Assembly: GCF_008831075.1 (NCBI RefSeq)
Contig: NZ_WBJX01000001.1
Coordinates: 186,001-250,000, forward strand
Length of the DNA: 64,000 bases
Source: Pseudoclavibacter terrae
Lineage (GTDB): Bacteria > Actinomycetota > Actinomycetes > Actinomycetales > Microbacteriaceae
Direction: 5' to 3'
A model generated the notes under the pieces. That model had not been told where the DNA came from, ran no database searches, and worked only from the letters and a program-made list of their open reading frames with translations. Shown here piece by piece: positions 1 through 7,877 of the stretch (within the stretch, counting starts at the first letter, position 1; each line of letters starts with the position of its first letter). The position numbers and the translations under genes are program-made.

Positions 1-299
1 CGGTGTCCTTCGTGCACCCCGTCACAGCGTTCCTCCCGCACGCCAACGCGGGTGAGCTGTTCGTCTGGACCGGCATCTCCGCAGGAGTCCTCTCCATCGC
101 GCCCGACAAGTACGCGACCCTCGCCGCCCTCTACTTCATGGTCGGCATCGTCGTCATCTTCATCCGCGGCATAACCACGCAGTGGATCACGAAGGTGCTC
201 ATCAAGCGCGGCGGCCACGAGGCGACGTTCGCTCGCTTCGACGAGATGTACGCCGAGGGCCACCTCCAGGGCTCCAAGACCGAAGGTGGTGTCCTGTGA
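1..299 (+). CDS. srlA: PTS glucitol/sorbitol transporter subunit IIC, 3' part
   Basis: This is the C-terminal part (98 complete residues) of the glucitol/sorbitol-type PTS membrane subunit IIC; the N-terminal half lies left of the window. The visible part has two hydrophobic segments (about residues 14-30 and 40-60) and then a charged cytoplasmic tail. The family normally has about 180 residues. Its stop codon TGA overlaps the GTG start of the IIBC gene, so the two are translationally coupled. With IIBC and IIA it would import and phosphorylate a polyol at the cytoplasmic membrane. Identity rests on resemblance to SrlA and on the three following srl-type genes; the real substrate is unknown. 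Confidence 0.85.
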   Translation, partial: VSFVHPVTAFLPHANAGELFVWTGISAGVLSIAPDKYATLAALYFMVGIVVIFIRGITTQWITKVLIKRGGHEATFARFDEMYAEGHLQGSKTEGGVL

Positions 300-1375
300 G
301 CACAGACGCTGACAACACGAACGCAGGCACGGCCGACAACGGCGGAGCAGGAACGGCCGACTACAAGGGCGTCAAGGTCAACCGCGGTCGCGGTGGCTGG
401 GGCGACGGCCTGACCCTCGTGCCGAACGCCGAGAAGAACATCGTCCTCTCGGTCACGGGCGGCGGCATCCACCCCGTCGCGCAGAAGATCGCGGAGCTCA
501 CGGGCGCCGAGGCGGTCGACGGCTTCAAGAACAACGTGCCAGACGCGAACGTGCTCTGCGCGGTCATCAACTGCGGCGGCACGGCGCGCATCGGCGTGTA
601 CCCGAAGAAGCGCATCCCGACCGTCGACGTGTACCCGGGTGAACCAGGCGGCCCGCTCGCCCAGTTCATCACCGAGGACATCTTCGTCTCCGACGTCGCG
701 CCCCGCGACGTGATCTCGCTCGACGCCGACGCCACCGCGGCGGCCGGCGCTGCCGCCGCGCAGGAGAAGCCGGCGCAGAGCCCCGAGGAGATCGCGGCAA
801 AGGCCAAGGCGGATGCGCGCGCCAGGGTCGCAGCTCAGGGAAGCGGATTCACGGGCTTCGTCGTGAAGTTCGGCAACGCCATCGGCTACTTCATCAACAC
901 GCTGCTCTCCTCGGGCCGCCAGGCGATCAAGCTGACGCTCAACACGATCCTGCCGTTCATGGCGTACGTGTCGCTCCTCATCGGAGTCGTCACGTACACG
1001 GGTGCTTCGGACTTCATCGCCAACGCGGTGTCGCCGCTCGCGTCGAACCCGATCGGCCTGATCCTGCTCGGCGTCATCACAGGCCTCCCGTTCCTGTCGC
1101 CGATCCTCGGCCCAGGTGCCGCGATCGCCCAGGTCGTCGGCGTGCTCATGGGCACGCAGATCGCCGCCGGTGCGCTGCCGGTGCAGTACGCGCTGCCGAC
1201 GCTCTTCGCGGTCAACGGCCAGGTCGGCTGCGACTTCATCCCCGTCGGTCTCTCCCTCGGCGAGGCGGAGCCGGAGACGGTCGCGGTCGGTGTTCCCGCC
1301 GTGCTCTTCTCCAGGCAGATCACGTCGCCCCTCGCGGTCGTGCTCGCCTACTTCGCCTCCTTCCTCCTCGTCTAG
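296..1375 (+). CDS. srlE: PTS glucitol/sorbitol transporter subunit IIBC
   Basis: 359-residue IIB-IIC subunit of a glucitol-family PTS permease (E. coli SrlE has about 320). The N-terminal soluble IIB part contains CAVINCGGTAR, with the candidate phospho-cysteine, followed by a GVYPKKRIPTVDVYP stretch typical of the family. An Ala-rich linker (about residues 145-175) leads to a membrane part with several hydrophobic segments and a GPGAAIAQVVG loop. I chose GTG at 296 because it overlaps the upstream stop and begins VSTDADNTN; the longer in-frame extension runs inside srlA. It acts with the neighbouring IIC and IIA to transport and phosphorylate a sugar alcohol. Confidence 0.9.
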   Translation: MSTDADNTNAGTADNGGAGTADYKGVKVNRGRGGWGDGLTLVPNAEKNIVLSVTGGGIHPVAQKIAELTGAEAVDGFKNNVPDANVLCAVINCGGTARIGVYPKKRIPTVDVYPGEPGGPLAQFITEDIFVSDVAPRDVISLDADATAAAGAAAAQEKPAQSPEEIAAKAKADARARVAAQGSGFTGFVVKFGNAIGYFINTLLSSGRQAIKLTLNTILPFMAYVSLLIGVVTYTGASDFIANAVSPLASNPIGLILLGVITGLPFLSPILGPGAAIAQVVGVLMGTQIAAGALPVQYALPTLFAVNGQVGCDFIPVGLSLGEAEPETVAVGVPAVLFSRQITSPLAVVLAYFASFLLV

Positions 1376-1447
1376 GTGCTGCCGGGCGGGCCGCACGCCG
1401 GCCCGCCCGCGCATCCACTGAACCTGAACCAAGAAAGGGACCACAAC

Positions 1448-1822
1448 GTGTCCACGACCATCTGGCAGTCAGAAATCGCCCGCATCGGACCCGACGCGAA
1501 CGACATGTTCGAGGGCGGCGTCTACATCCTCTTCGGAGAACCCGTGCCGGACGCCCTCGCCGAGGTCAGCCTCGTGCACAAGGGGCACACGGGAGAGTTC
1601 GTGCCCGTTCAGGCGGGCGACGAGTTCGTGATCGGCGACGAGGCCGTGACCGTCACCGCGGTCGGCGACCTCGCCAACCCGAACCTGCAGGAGCTCGGCC
1701 ACGTTGTGCTCTATCTGAACGCGGAAGACACCGCGCTCCTCCCCGGCGCCATCCAGGCGTCCGGCTCCCTCTCCACCCCCACCGAGGGCGCATTCGTCAG
1801 CGTGCGCCGGAACGAGGCCTAG
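1448..1822 (+). CDS. srlB: PTS glucitol/sorbitol transporter subunit IIA
   Basis: 124-residue soluble IIA phosphocarrier of the glucitol PTS, about the usual family length. The motif SLVHKGHTGE contains the phosphorylatable histidine, and VTAVGDLANPNLQELGH is the conserved C-terminal block. The start is GTG at 1448, preceded by the Shine-Dalgarno AAAGGGA seven bases upstream; the longer open frame from 1376 has no comparable site. It would pass phosphate from HPr to the IIB domain of the upstream gene. The 72-bp gap to the preceding gene and 3-bp gap to gutM keep it in one operon. Confidence 0.92.
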   Translation: MSTTIWQSEIARIGPDANDMFEGGVYILFGEPVPDALAEVSLVHKGHTGEFVPVQAGDEFVIGDEAVTVTAVGDLANPNLQELGHVVLYLNAEDTALLPGAIQASGSLSTPTEGAFVSVRRNEA

Positions 1823-1825
1823 ATC

Positions 1826-2311
1826 ATGGACTGGAGATTCCCCGCCGTCCTCGTGCTCGCACTCGTCGTGAGCATGCTCATGTCGGTCGTGCAGATGCGC
1901 GCCTACATGCGCCAGGTCAACGAGATCGCGAAGGCCAACGCGGGCAAGAACCTCAACCTCGTGAGCGGACGCGGCAAGGGCGCCTTCCGCGGCGCGATCG
2001 TCGTCCTGCTCGTCGACCCAACGACCCTCGAGGTCGTCGAGGCTCGCGCGCTCGTCGGCTTCAGCGTCTTCGGTCGCCTGAAGCCAGCCCCCGACCTCGA
2101 GGGGCCACTGAAGACGGTCTTCGACCGCGCGGCCGCCCGCCACAAGCACCTCGGAACCGCCGTGCGCCAGGCGATCAGCATGCTGCCCCACCAGGTGCGC
2201 GCGCAGGTCCCGCTGCCGCCCGCGAAGGGCAAGGCCAAGCGCGGTCAGCCGACCGCCATCAAGGGCGCGGCGCCGAAGCAATTCGCCGGCCTCTCCCGCG
2301 TCAGCAACTAG
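1826..2311 (+). CDS. gutM: GutM-like glucitol operon activator family protein
   Basis: 161 residues with one N-terminal membrane segment (about residues 5-22) and then a soluble basic domain including NAGKNLNLVSGRGKGAFRG and a LVGFSVFGRLKP block typical of the GutM/SrlM family. In enterobacteria GutM activates the glucitol operon; in actinobacteria the family always accompanies glucitol-type PTS genes, and its anchored form suggests a membrane-associated accessory or sensor role. It starts three bases after srlB. The C-terminus (about residues 125-161) is basic and low complexity. Function beyond the PTS association is inferred. Confidence 0.8.
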   Translation: MDWRFPAVLVLALVVSMLMSVVQMRAYMRQVNEIAKANAGKNLNLVSGRGKGAFRGAIVVLLVDPTTLEVVEARALVGFSVFGRLKPAPDLEGPLKTVFDRAAARHKHLGTAVRQAISMLPHQVRAQVPLPPAKGKAKRGQPTAIKGAAPKQFAGLSRVSN

Positions 2312-2358
2312 CCCGTACCAGCCACCAGGCCCACGAACCACGCACAAAAGGAACGCAC

Positions 2359-3660
2359 ATGAACTACACGCAGCGCCTCATCCAGCGCGAAGCCGAACTC
2401 GGCCGACCCATCCGCGTCGGCGTGGTGGGGGCAGGTCAGATGGGCTCAGGCCTCATCGCCCAGATCGAACGCGCCAAGGGCATGGAAGTCGCGGTCGTCG
2501 CCGACATCGCCGTCGAGCGCGGAGTGGATGCGTACACCCGGGCCGGCCGCACGGATGTGCAGGTCGAGAACGACCTCGCCGTCGTCGCCGAGCACATCGA
2601 GGCCCGCCGCCCCGTCGTCATCAACGACGGCCTCCTCATCCCGAAGCTGCCAGTGGACGTGGTCCTCGAGGTGTCCGGCGTCACCGAGATCGCCGCGCAG
2701 GTCGCCTACGCGTCGCTCCTCGGCAAGAAGGACGTCGCCCTCATGACCGTCGAGGCCGACGTGACCGTCGGCCTGTTCCTCGCGAGCATCGCCAACGCCG
2801 GCGAGCAGGTCTACACGATCTGCCGCGGCGACGAGCCCGTCGAAGCCCTCAAGCTCGTCGAGCACGCCACCGACCTCGGCCTCACCGTCGTCGCAGCGGG
2901 CAAGGGCAAGAACAACCCCAACCGCCCCACCGACGTGCCGGAAGACGTCATGGAAGAGGCGAAGGCGAAGAACATGAACCCGCGCATCCTGTGCGAGTTC
3001 ACCGACGGCACCAAGACGCAGATCGAGATGGCGTCGCTGTCGAACGCCACCGGCTTCCCCGTCAACAAGCCGGGCATGCACGGCCCCGCCGCCGACATCG
3101 CGACCCTCGCGACGACCCTCATCCCCGTCGAGGACGGCGGCGTGCTCACCTCCACCCCAGCCGTCGAGTACACCGTCGAGGGTGACGTCGCACCAGGCGT
3201 CTTCGTCGTCGTGAAGTCGGAAGACGACGTGGTCACGCACGAGCTCGACTACCTGAAGCTCGGCAAGGGGCCCTACTACGCCCTCTACCGCCCCTACCAC
3301 CTCGCATCCGTCGAGGCGATCCTCTCGATCAGCGAGGCCGTGCTCGAACGCCGCGCCGACTTCCAGACGATCACCTGGCGCACCGAGGTCGCCTCCAAGG
3401 CGAAGTTCGACCTCGCCGCCGGCACGAAGCTCGAGGGCATGGGCGGGCACCACGTGCACGGCTGGGCCGTCGACGCCGACGAGGCTCGCGCCAACAACTC
3501 CATCCCGATCGGCCTCATCTCCGGCGGCATCCTGAAGCGCGACATCAAGGCGGGCGAGATCGTCTCCTACGACGACGTCGAGCTCGACGAGACCCGCCCG
3601 CTCATCGCCATGCGCCGCCTGCAGGACTCGCTCGTCGCCGCCGGAGTCATCGGCGTCTGA
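2359..3660 (+). CDS. NAD(P)-binding oxidoreductase with SAF domain
   Basis: 433-residue protein related to homoserine dehydrogenase-type oxidoreductases. A Rossmann motif VGVVGAGQMGSG lies at about residues 19-30, and a C-terminal SAF domain occupies roughly residues 345-430 (IPIGLISGGILKRDIKAGE). It has a strong ribosome binding site, AAAAGGA, eight bases before ATG. It is the last metabolic gene of the PTS operon, before the SorC regulator, so it probably oxidises the phosphorylated polyol made by the PTS. Members are sometimes labelled flagellar FlgA-like because of the SAF domain; nothing here suggests flagella. The exact substrate is not known. Confidence 0.75.
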   Translation: MNYTQRLIQREAELGRPIRVGVVGAGQMGSGLIAQIERAKGMEVAVVADIAVERGVDAYTRAGRTDVQVENDLAVVAEHIEARRPVVINDGLLIPKLPVDVVLEVSGVTEIAAQVAYASLLGKKDVALMTVEADVTVGLFLASIANAGEQVYTICRGDEPVEALKLVEHATDLGLTVVAAGKGKNNPNRPTDVPEDVMEEAKAKNMNPRILCEFTDGTKTQIEMASLSNATGFPVNKPGMHGPAADIATLATTLIPVEDGGVLTSTPAVEYTVEGDVAPGVFVVVKSEDDVVTHELDYLKLGKGPYYALYRPYHLASVEAILSISEAVLERRADFQTITWRTEVASKAKFDLAAGTKLEGMGGHHVHGWAVDADEARANNSIPIGLISGGILKRDIKAGEIVSYDDVELDETRPLIAMRRLQDSLVAAGVIGV

Positions 3661-3857
3661 GGGCCTCCTCATCCTGCCGCGCCGTTGCCGCTCGGTAGGA
3701 TCATGTGAACCGGACCACCGGTGCCGCGCCCCGCGTGCGGTGCCGGAACGGCTCCCGAGCAGTGCGGACGCACAGTTCGGGAGCCGCGGTCGTCCAGGGC
3801 CTCGCCCGCACGCAACATCCACCGCCGCCGCCGCACCACGACGAAGGAGCAGACGGG

Positions 3858-4811
3858 ATGCCAGCACCTCGCAACGCCGAGACCCTCGTCCGAGCAGCGC
3901 GCCTCTACTACCTCGACGGGCTCTCCCAGAGCGACGTCGCGAGCGCCCTCGGCGTCTCCCGCGCGAGCGTCTCCCGCATCCTCTCGGCAGCCCGCGACCA
4001 GGGCATCGTCGAGATCCGCATCCACGACCCGCACGTCGTCGGCCGCGTGAGCGAGCTCGAGCAGCAGATCGTGGATGCGTTCGGCGTCGGCGCCGCCGTC
4101 GTCGTCGCGAACCTCCCGGGACGGCATCCGCTCGACGTGGTGGCGGGTGCGGCGGCCGACTACTTCGCGGAACGAGTGCCATCCGTCGGCTCCGTGGGGC
4201 TCAGCTGGGGCAAGTCGATCGACGCGTTCGTCGAGCAGATCCACGTCGAGTCCACGGGGCGCGCGCTGACACTCTGCCCGCTGGTCGGCGGCATGCCCTT
4301 CGACTCCGGGCCCGCCGGAAACACCGCCCTCGAGCGCCTGTCGCAGAAATCGGGTGCGAAGGCGTTCCGCTTCGAATCGCCCGCCGTCGTCGAGTCGCCG
4401 CAGACCTGGGCCGCGCTCACCCGCGAGTCGTCGATCTCGTCCGCCATCAAGCGCGCGACGGATGTGCAGCTCGCGTTCGTCGGCATCGGCTCGTACGGCC
4501 TCCACGCGTCGCGCCACATCGTCTCCGCTATGCGCCTCAGCGACGACGAGCGCGCCGACCTCGACGCGCAGCAGCCGGTCGGCGACATCTGCGGTCGCTT
4601 CTTCGACGCATCCGGCCGCGCCCTCGGATCGCCCGTCTCCGAGCGCGTCATCGGCATCACCCTCGAACAGCTCGCCGCCATTCCCGAAGTCGTCGGCTTC
4701 GCGGCCGGCGCCGAGAAGGCCCCAGGAGTCGCAGGCTCGCTGCACACGGGCGCCCTCGACAGCGTCATCCTCGACGAAGACCTCGCCCGCGCCCTCGTGG
4801 ACCTCGTCTAG
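3858..4811 (+). CDS. SorC/DeoR-family sugar-binding transcriptional regulator
   Basis: 317-residue regulator of the SorC family: an N-terminal helix-turn-helix (about residues 12-50, LSQSDVASALGVSRASVSRIL) followed by the phosphosugar-binding domain with GVGLSWG-type and GIGSYG motifs. The ATG at 3858 has GAAGGAG seven bases upstream; the longer frame from 3705 lacks this. SorC proteins sense phosphorylated sugars, so the ligand is probably the PTS product or a triose or ketose phosphate from the convergent tpi-aldolase genes. It likely controls both the PTS operon and the opposing catabolic operon. The Brucella erythritol regulator EryD belongs to this family. Confidence 0.88.
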   Translation: MPAPRNAETLVRAARLYYLDGLSQSDVASALGVSRASVSRILSAARDQGIVEIRIHDPHVVGRVSELEQQIVDAFGVGAAVVVANLPGRHPLDVVAGAAADYFAERVPSVGSVGLSWGKSIDAFVEQIHVESTGRALTLCPLVGGMPFDSGPAGNTALERLSQKSGAKAFRFESPAVVESPQTWAALTRESSISSAIKRATDVQLAFVGIGSYGLHASRHIVSAMRLSDDERADLDAQQPVGDICGRFFDASGRALGSPVSERVIGITLEQLAAIPEVVGFAAGAEKAPGVAGSLHTGALDSVILDEDLARALVDLV

Positions 4812-4817
4812 CCGACC

Positions 4818-5031
4818 CGCTGCCGCTGCCGCGCTGCCGCTGCTGCGCTGCCGCTGCCGCGCTGCCGCTGCCGCGCTGCCGCTGCCGCTGCCGCGCTGCC
4901 GCTGCCGCGCTGCCGCTGCCGCGCTGCCGCTGCCGCTGCCGCTGCCGCGCTGCGCTGCCGCGCTGCCGCGCTGCCGCGCTGCCGCGCTGCCGCGCTGCCG
5001 CGCTGCCGCGCTGCGCACCACCGCTGCCGCG
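4818..5031. repeat. Mixed GCTGCC hexamer / GCGCTGCC octamer array
   Basis: About 210 bp built almost only from GCTGCC and GCGCTGCC units. The left part alternates 6- and 8-bp units; the right part (about 4956-5013) is close to a pure 8-bp tandem repeat. It begins within ten bases of the SorC stop codon. Arrays of this kind change length by slippage and can form stable RNA hairpins, so it may also serve as the transcription end of the operon. Confidence 0.9.
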
Positions 5032-5075
5032 GGGGCGATCAGTGCTGGTGGCTGCGGTCCCGGGCTCGGTGCGAA

Positions 5076-5174
5076 CGCTGCCAGGCAAATGGCCCCTTGC
5101 TGCGGCGTGGCTGCCATCACTGCCAGTGATGTGGCCCTTCTCGCGCGGGCTTTTGGGCCAGTTGGCTGGCAGCG
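5076..5174. repeat. 99-bp palindromic element, CGCTGCCAG family, copy 1
   Basis: Begins CGCTGCCAG and ends CTGGCAGCG, with inner inverted blocks around ATGGCCCCTT and GGGCCAGTTGG. A second copy of exactly the same length and ends lies at 57601-57699. Both sit in convergent gene junctions. Confidence 0.75.
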
Positions 5175-5232
5175 CTCAACGCGCAGGCTGCGCAGTCGTG
5201 CGGAGTCGGGACTCGTGGCGGAGCCCAGGGCG

Positions 5233-5371
5233 CAGAGCGCAGAGCGCAGGGCCCAGAGCGCTGAGCGCTGAGCCCAGAGCCCAGAGCCCTGAGCGCGGAG
5301 CGCTCAGCCCAGAGCCCAGAGCCCAGAGCCCCGAGCCCAGAGCCCAGACCGCAGAGCCCGGAGCGCAGAAC
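5233..5371. repeat. Heptamer tandem array (CAGAGCC), about 20 units
   Basis: A continuous 7-bp period of CAGAGCC/CAGAGCG with variants such as CTGAGCG, CCGAGCC and CAGACCG, roughly 20 units. Seven is not a multiple of three, so all frames are open but shift composition; no protein is expected. Confidence 0.9.
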
Positions 5372-5446
5372 GGCAGAACCAAGAGCCCAGGACGTAGAAC
5401 ACCGCCGGCGACGTTGGCGGCGTTCAGGAGCGAGGAAGCCGGCGGC

Positions 5447-5977
5447 CTACTCGCCCATGACGACGACCTGGCACTTGCGCGCGCGGGCGCGTGTGCGGTC
5501 GAAATCGACGAAGTAGATGTAGCCGGTGACGCCGACGCCGAGCTTGCCGTCGATGACCGCGAACACCTCGCTCGACCCGAGGATCGTCGCCTTGATGTGC
5601 GCTTCCGCGTTGAGCAGCGCCGTCTTGTCGCCGCCGGGCAGGTACACCTCGGCATCCGGCCACGACTCCACGTCGGCGTAGTGCTCCGGCCCCGGGTACC
5701 GGTACTCGCCCTCGGGTGGCACGGCGGTCTGGTTCGGGGTGATGCGCTCGAGGACATCATCGAGGTCGGCCTGCAGGAACTCCGTGCCGTCCTCGAGGCG
5801 GTCGTGCACGAACTCCTCGAAGAACACGGCGCACGTCGTATGGGGCGAGATGACGGTGACCGTGCCGGTCGTGATGCCGCTCGCGGTGATCGCCTCCTTC
5901 ACCTGCGCGGTGACATCGATGTAGCTGGGGGTGCCCCCGTGCGACTGCAGCTGGAGGGTGGTCTGGGTGACGGTCAT
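5447..5977 (-). CDS. yjbQ: YjbQ family protein
   Basis: 176-residue YjbQ (UPF0047) family protein. The motif ISPHTTCAVFFEEF with its histidine, and the C-terminal HIKATILGSSEVF...GRL-like core (here DGKLGVGVTGYIYFVDFD), are typical. Family members have weak thiamine-phosphate synthase activity in vitro and the physiological role is open. The start is the ATG at 5977 with AAGGAAC upstream; the longer frame adds 14 unlikely residues. It is the last gene of the tpi-aldolase-yjbQ operon, 88 bp after the aldolase, which hints at a job in handling phosphorylated intermediates of the polyol pathway. Confidence 0.9.
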   Translation of the reverse strand: MTVTQTTLQLQSHGGTPSYIDVTAQVKEAITASGITTGTVTVISPHTTCAVFFEEFVHDRLEDGTEFLQADLDDVLERITPNQTAVPPEGEYRYPGPEHYADVESWPDAEVYLPGGDKTALLNAEAHIKATILGSSEVFAVIDGKLGVGVTGYIYFVDFDRTRARARKCQVVVMGE

Positions 5978-6065
5978 CGGTGTTCCTTCGTGGTCGTGGA
6001 TGCGCGTGCTTCGGCGCACGGACGGGTGTCAGTGGGGAGTTGGCCGGGGAATCGGCTGCCGCCGC

Positions 6066-6914
6066 TCAGGCGCCGGGTCGAAGCGCCTGGATGAACTCGG
6101 CGACGTCGCCTTCGACCTGCGCCGAGACGGCTTTCGCGACCTTGGGGAACAGGATCGTGTTGGGCTGCTCCGCGGCCCGGAGTGCCGCATCCAGTGCCGC
6201 CTTCGCCGCGTACGTGTAGTAGTTGATCTTGCGGACGCCGCGGGTGATGGACTGGTGGTACTCGTCGAGGCTGAGGCCGGAGCCGCCGTGCATGACGATG
6301 GGTACGCCTGTCGCGTCGCGCAGCTGCTCGATGAGCGCGTAGTTGAGCTTCGGCTCCTGGTGGTACATGCCGTGCACCGTGCCGAATGAGGCGGCGAGCG
6401 CGGTCACGCCGGTGCGCTCGACGAACTCCTTCGCCTGCGCTGGCTCGGTGTACAGGGTCTCGTCGGCGATGCCCTGGCTGGGGTCGCCGTTCTCGTTGCC
6501 GGTCATGACGCCGAGCTCGCCCTCGACGCCGACGCCGCGCGCCTTCGCGAGCTTCACGACTTCGGTCGTGCGGGTGACGTTCTCCTCGTAGGGGAGGGTG
6601 GATCCGTCGATCATGACCGAGTTGAACCCGATGTCGAGGCCGCGCGCGATGTAGTCGATGTCCTCGCCGTGGTCGACGTGCAGCACGAACGGCGCCTCGC
6701 TGCGGGTTGCGAGGGCCAACATGGCCGGGCCGATGTCGTCGATGGAGAGGGTGCTCTCGTGCACCTGCGCGTGCTGCAGGATGACGGGAACCCCGGCCTT
6801 CTCGGCGGCGGCGATCGTGCCGAGCAGCCCCTCGAAGTAGGGGGTGTTGACTGCCGCGATGGCGATGTTGTTCTTCTGTGCGTAGCGGAGCGCTTCGTCG
6901 AGTCCGATGAGCAT
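6066..6914 (-). CDS. Class II fructose-bisphosphate aldolase family protein
   Basis: 282 residues, the normal length for zinc-dependent class II ketose-bisphosphate aldolases. Conserved elements are all present: LHVDHGED (metal-binding His79 and His82 with Asp81), VEGELGVM, GTVHGMY, MHGGSGLS and the phosphate-binding GVRKINYYT. It would split a ketose phosphate into DHAP and an aldehyde, or run in reverse. It lies 30 bp behind the TIM-like gene. The PTS locus suggests a substrate made from the imported polyol rather than fructose 1,6-bisphosphate, but specificity cannot be read from the sequence; tagatose-bisphosphate or another ketose is possible. Confidence 0.9.
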   Translation of the reverse strand: MLIGLDEALRYAQKNNIAIAAVNTPYFEGLLGTIAAAEKAGVPVILQHAQVHESTLSIDDIGPAMLALATRSEAPFVLHVDHGEDIDYIARGLDIGFNSVMIDGSTLPYEENVTRTTEVVKLAKARGVGVEGELGVMTGNENGDPSQGIADETLYTEPAQAKEFVERTGVTALAASFGTVHGMYHQEPKLNYALIEQLRDATGVPIVMHGGSGLSLDEYHQSITRGVRKINYYTYAAKAALDAALRAAEQPNTILFPKVAKAVSAQVEGDVAEFIQALRPGA

Positions 6915-6944
6915 GTGCGGGTCTCTTCTCTGAGGGAGCGGGCG

Positions 6945-7679
6945 TTAGTTGGCCGGGGCGGCTGTGGATGCGGCGGTACCCGTCGCTTGAGCGTCTCGGT
7001 GGTCGGCGAGCGCCTGGAACATCTCGGTGAGGATCTCGCGCCAGTCGGGGTGCTTGATGATGCCGCTCGTTCCGCCTGAGCAGTCCGCGCCCTGCTGCAG
7101 GACTCGCGTGATGTCGGCGCCGCGGCTGACGCCGGCTGCCTGCACGACGAGGATCGCCGGGTCGACGTTCTTCACGATCTGGGTCGTGCGCTCGATGTAG
7201 TCGCCCGCATCCATCTGCCCTGTGCCGATGTTGGCGGTGGGCTCGCAGATCATGCCGGACGGGTCGAGGTCGGCGACGGCTCGGCACTGGAGGTCGGAGT
7301 CGGCGCAGACGATGGTTGCAAGACCGACCTCTTCGCAACGGCGCATCGTCCGGTCGAGGTCGGCCAAGGTGAGGGGATGCTCGGCGTGGTTGAGCACGAC
7401 GGCCTTGACTCCGGCTTCGGCGAGCCCCTCGGCGAGGATGTGCCCCATGCCGCGGCCTGGCACGATCGGGTCGACGTGCTGCGCGGTGACGCAGAGGTTC
7501 GTCGTCTCGGCCACGACTGACCGGAGGTCGATGTGCTGCGCGGTGAAGACGACGTCGATGTTGAAGTCTCCGGCCAGCTCGTCGGTGAGGTGGGCCAATC
7601 TCATGAGCTCGCTGCCCGTCAGGTAGGCCTTCGGGTTGACGATGAGAAACGGGCTCCGTACAGGGATGGGGACAGCCAT
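6945..7679 (-). CDS. Triosephosphate isomerase-like protein
   Basis: 244-residue TIM-barrel isomerase related to triosephosphate isomerase. The catalytic set is retained: Lys17 (NPKAYL), His98 (LNHAEHP) and Glu146 (ICEPTANIGTG), followed by a phosphate-loop-like GGTSGI. The GHSERR signature of housekeeping TIM is altered to NHAEHP, so it looks like a specialised paralogue, such as the EryH/LerI group that isomerises erythrulose phosphates. First gene of the minus-strand operon with the aldolase and yjbQ. A housekeeping tpiA is expected elsewhere. Specific substrate is inferred, not shown. Confidence 0.82.
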   Translation of the reverse strand: MAVPIPVRSPFLIVNPKAYLTGSELMRLAHLTDELAGDFNIDVVFTAQHIDLRSVVAETTNLCVTAQHVDPIVPGRGMGHILAEGLAEAGVKAVVLNHAEHPLTLADLDRTMRRCEEVGLATIVCADSDLQCRAVADLDPSGMICEPTANIGTGQMDAGDYIERTTQIVKNVDPAILVVQAAGVSRGADITRVLQQGADCSGGTSGIIKHPDWREILTEMFQALADHRDAQATGTAASTAAPAN

Positions 7680-7703
7680 TGTCAGTTGCTCCTAGCGGAT
7701 GAA

Positions 7704-7718
7704 TGCACAAAGTTGCAC
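7704..7718. promoter_or_regulatory. Possible operator upstream of TIM-like gene
   Basis: TGCACAAAGTTGCAC lies 25 bp before the TIM-like start and pairs with a further GTGCAG at 7735-7740. Repeated TGCA half sites in this AT-richer stretch could bind the SorC regulator. Only the sequence pattern supports this. Confidence 0.3.
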
Positions 7719-7877
7719 TATGAATCGTACGAACGTGCAGTGAGGTAAGTATCGCACCCGCGCAGAGCAACTGGCAAGGGCCGGATGCGGGGAGCGGATC
7801 CGGCCCCGCGCGCGTGCAGAAATCGTCCCAGGTGCCGCGAATAAGGTGGCATCCCACACCTGGACCAGGGAGCCCCC

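Larger units (their letters stand above)
4812..5446. other. Repeat-rich convergent junction without genes
   Basis: A 635-bp space between the SorC gene and the convergent yjbQ gene. It contains three separate structures listed individually: a GCTGCC/GCGCTGCC simple-sequence array, a 99-bp palindromic element and a heptamer array. The open frames drawn across it are Ala-Arg/Gln-Pro-Glu low-complexity translations of the repeats with no recognisable protein. Confidence 0.8.

Noticed and set aside
2359-3660. Flagellar P-ring protein FlgA
   Set aside because: Only the SAF domain is shared; the N-terminal NAD-binding domain and the PTS neighbourhood point to an oxidoreductase.
5233-5371. CRISPR array
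   Set aside because: The repeats are 7-bp contiguous units without spacers, and no cas genes are nearby.
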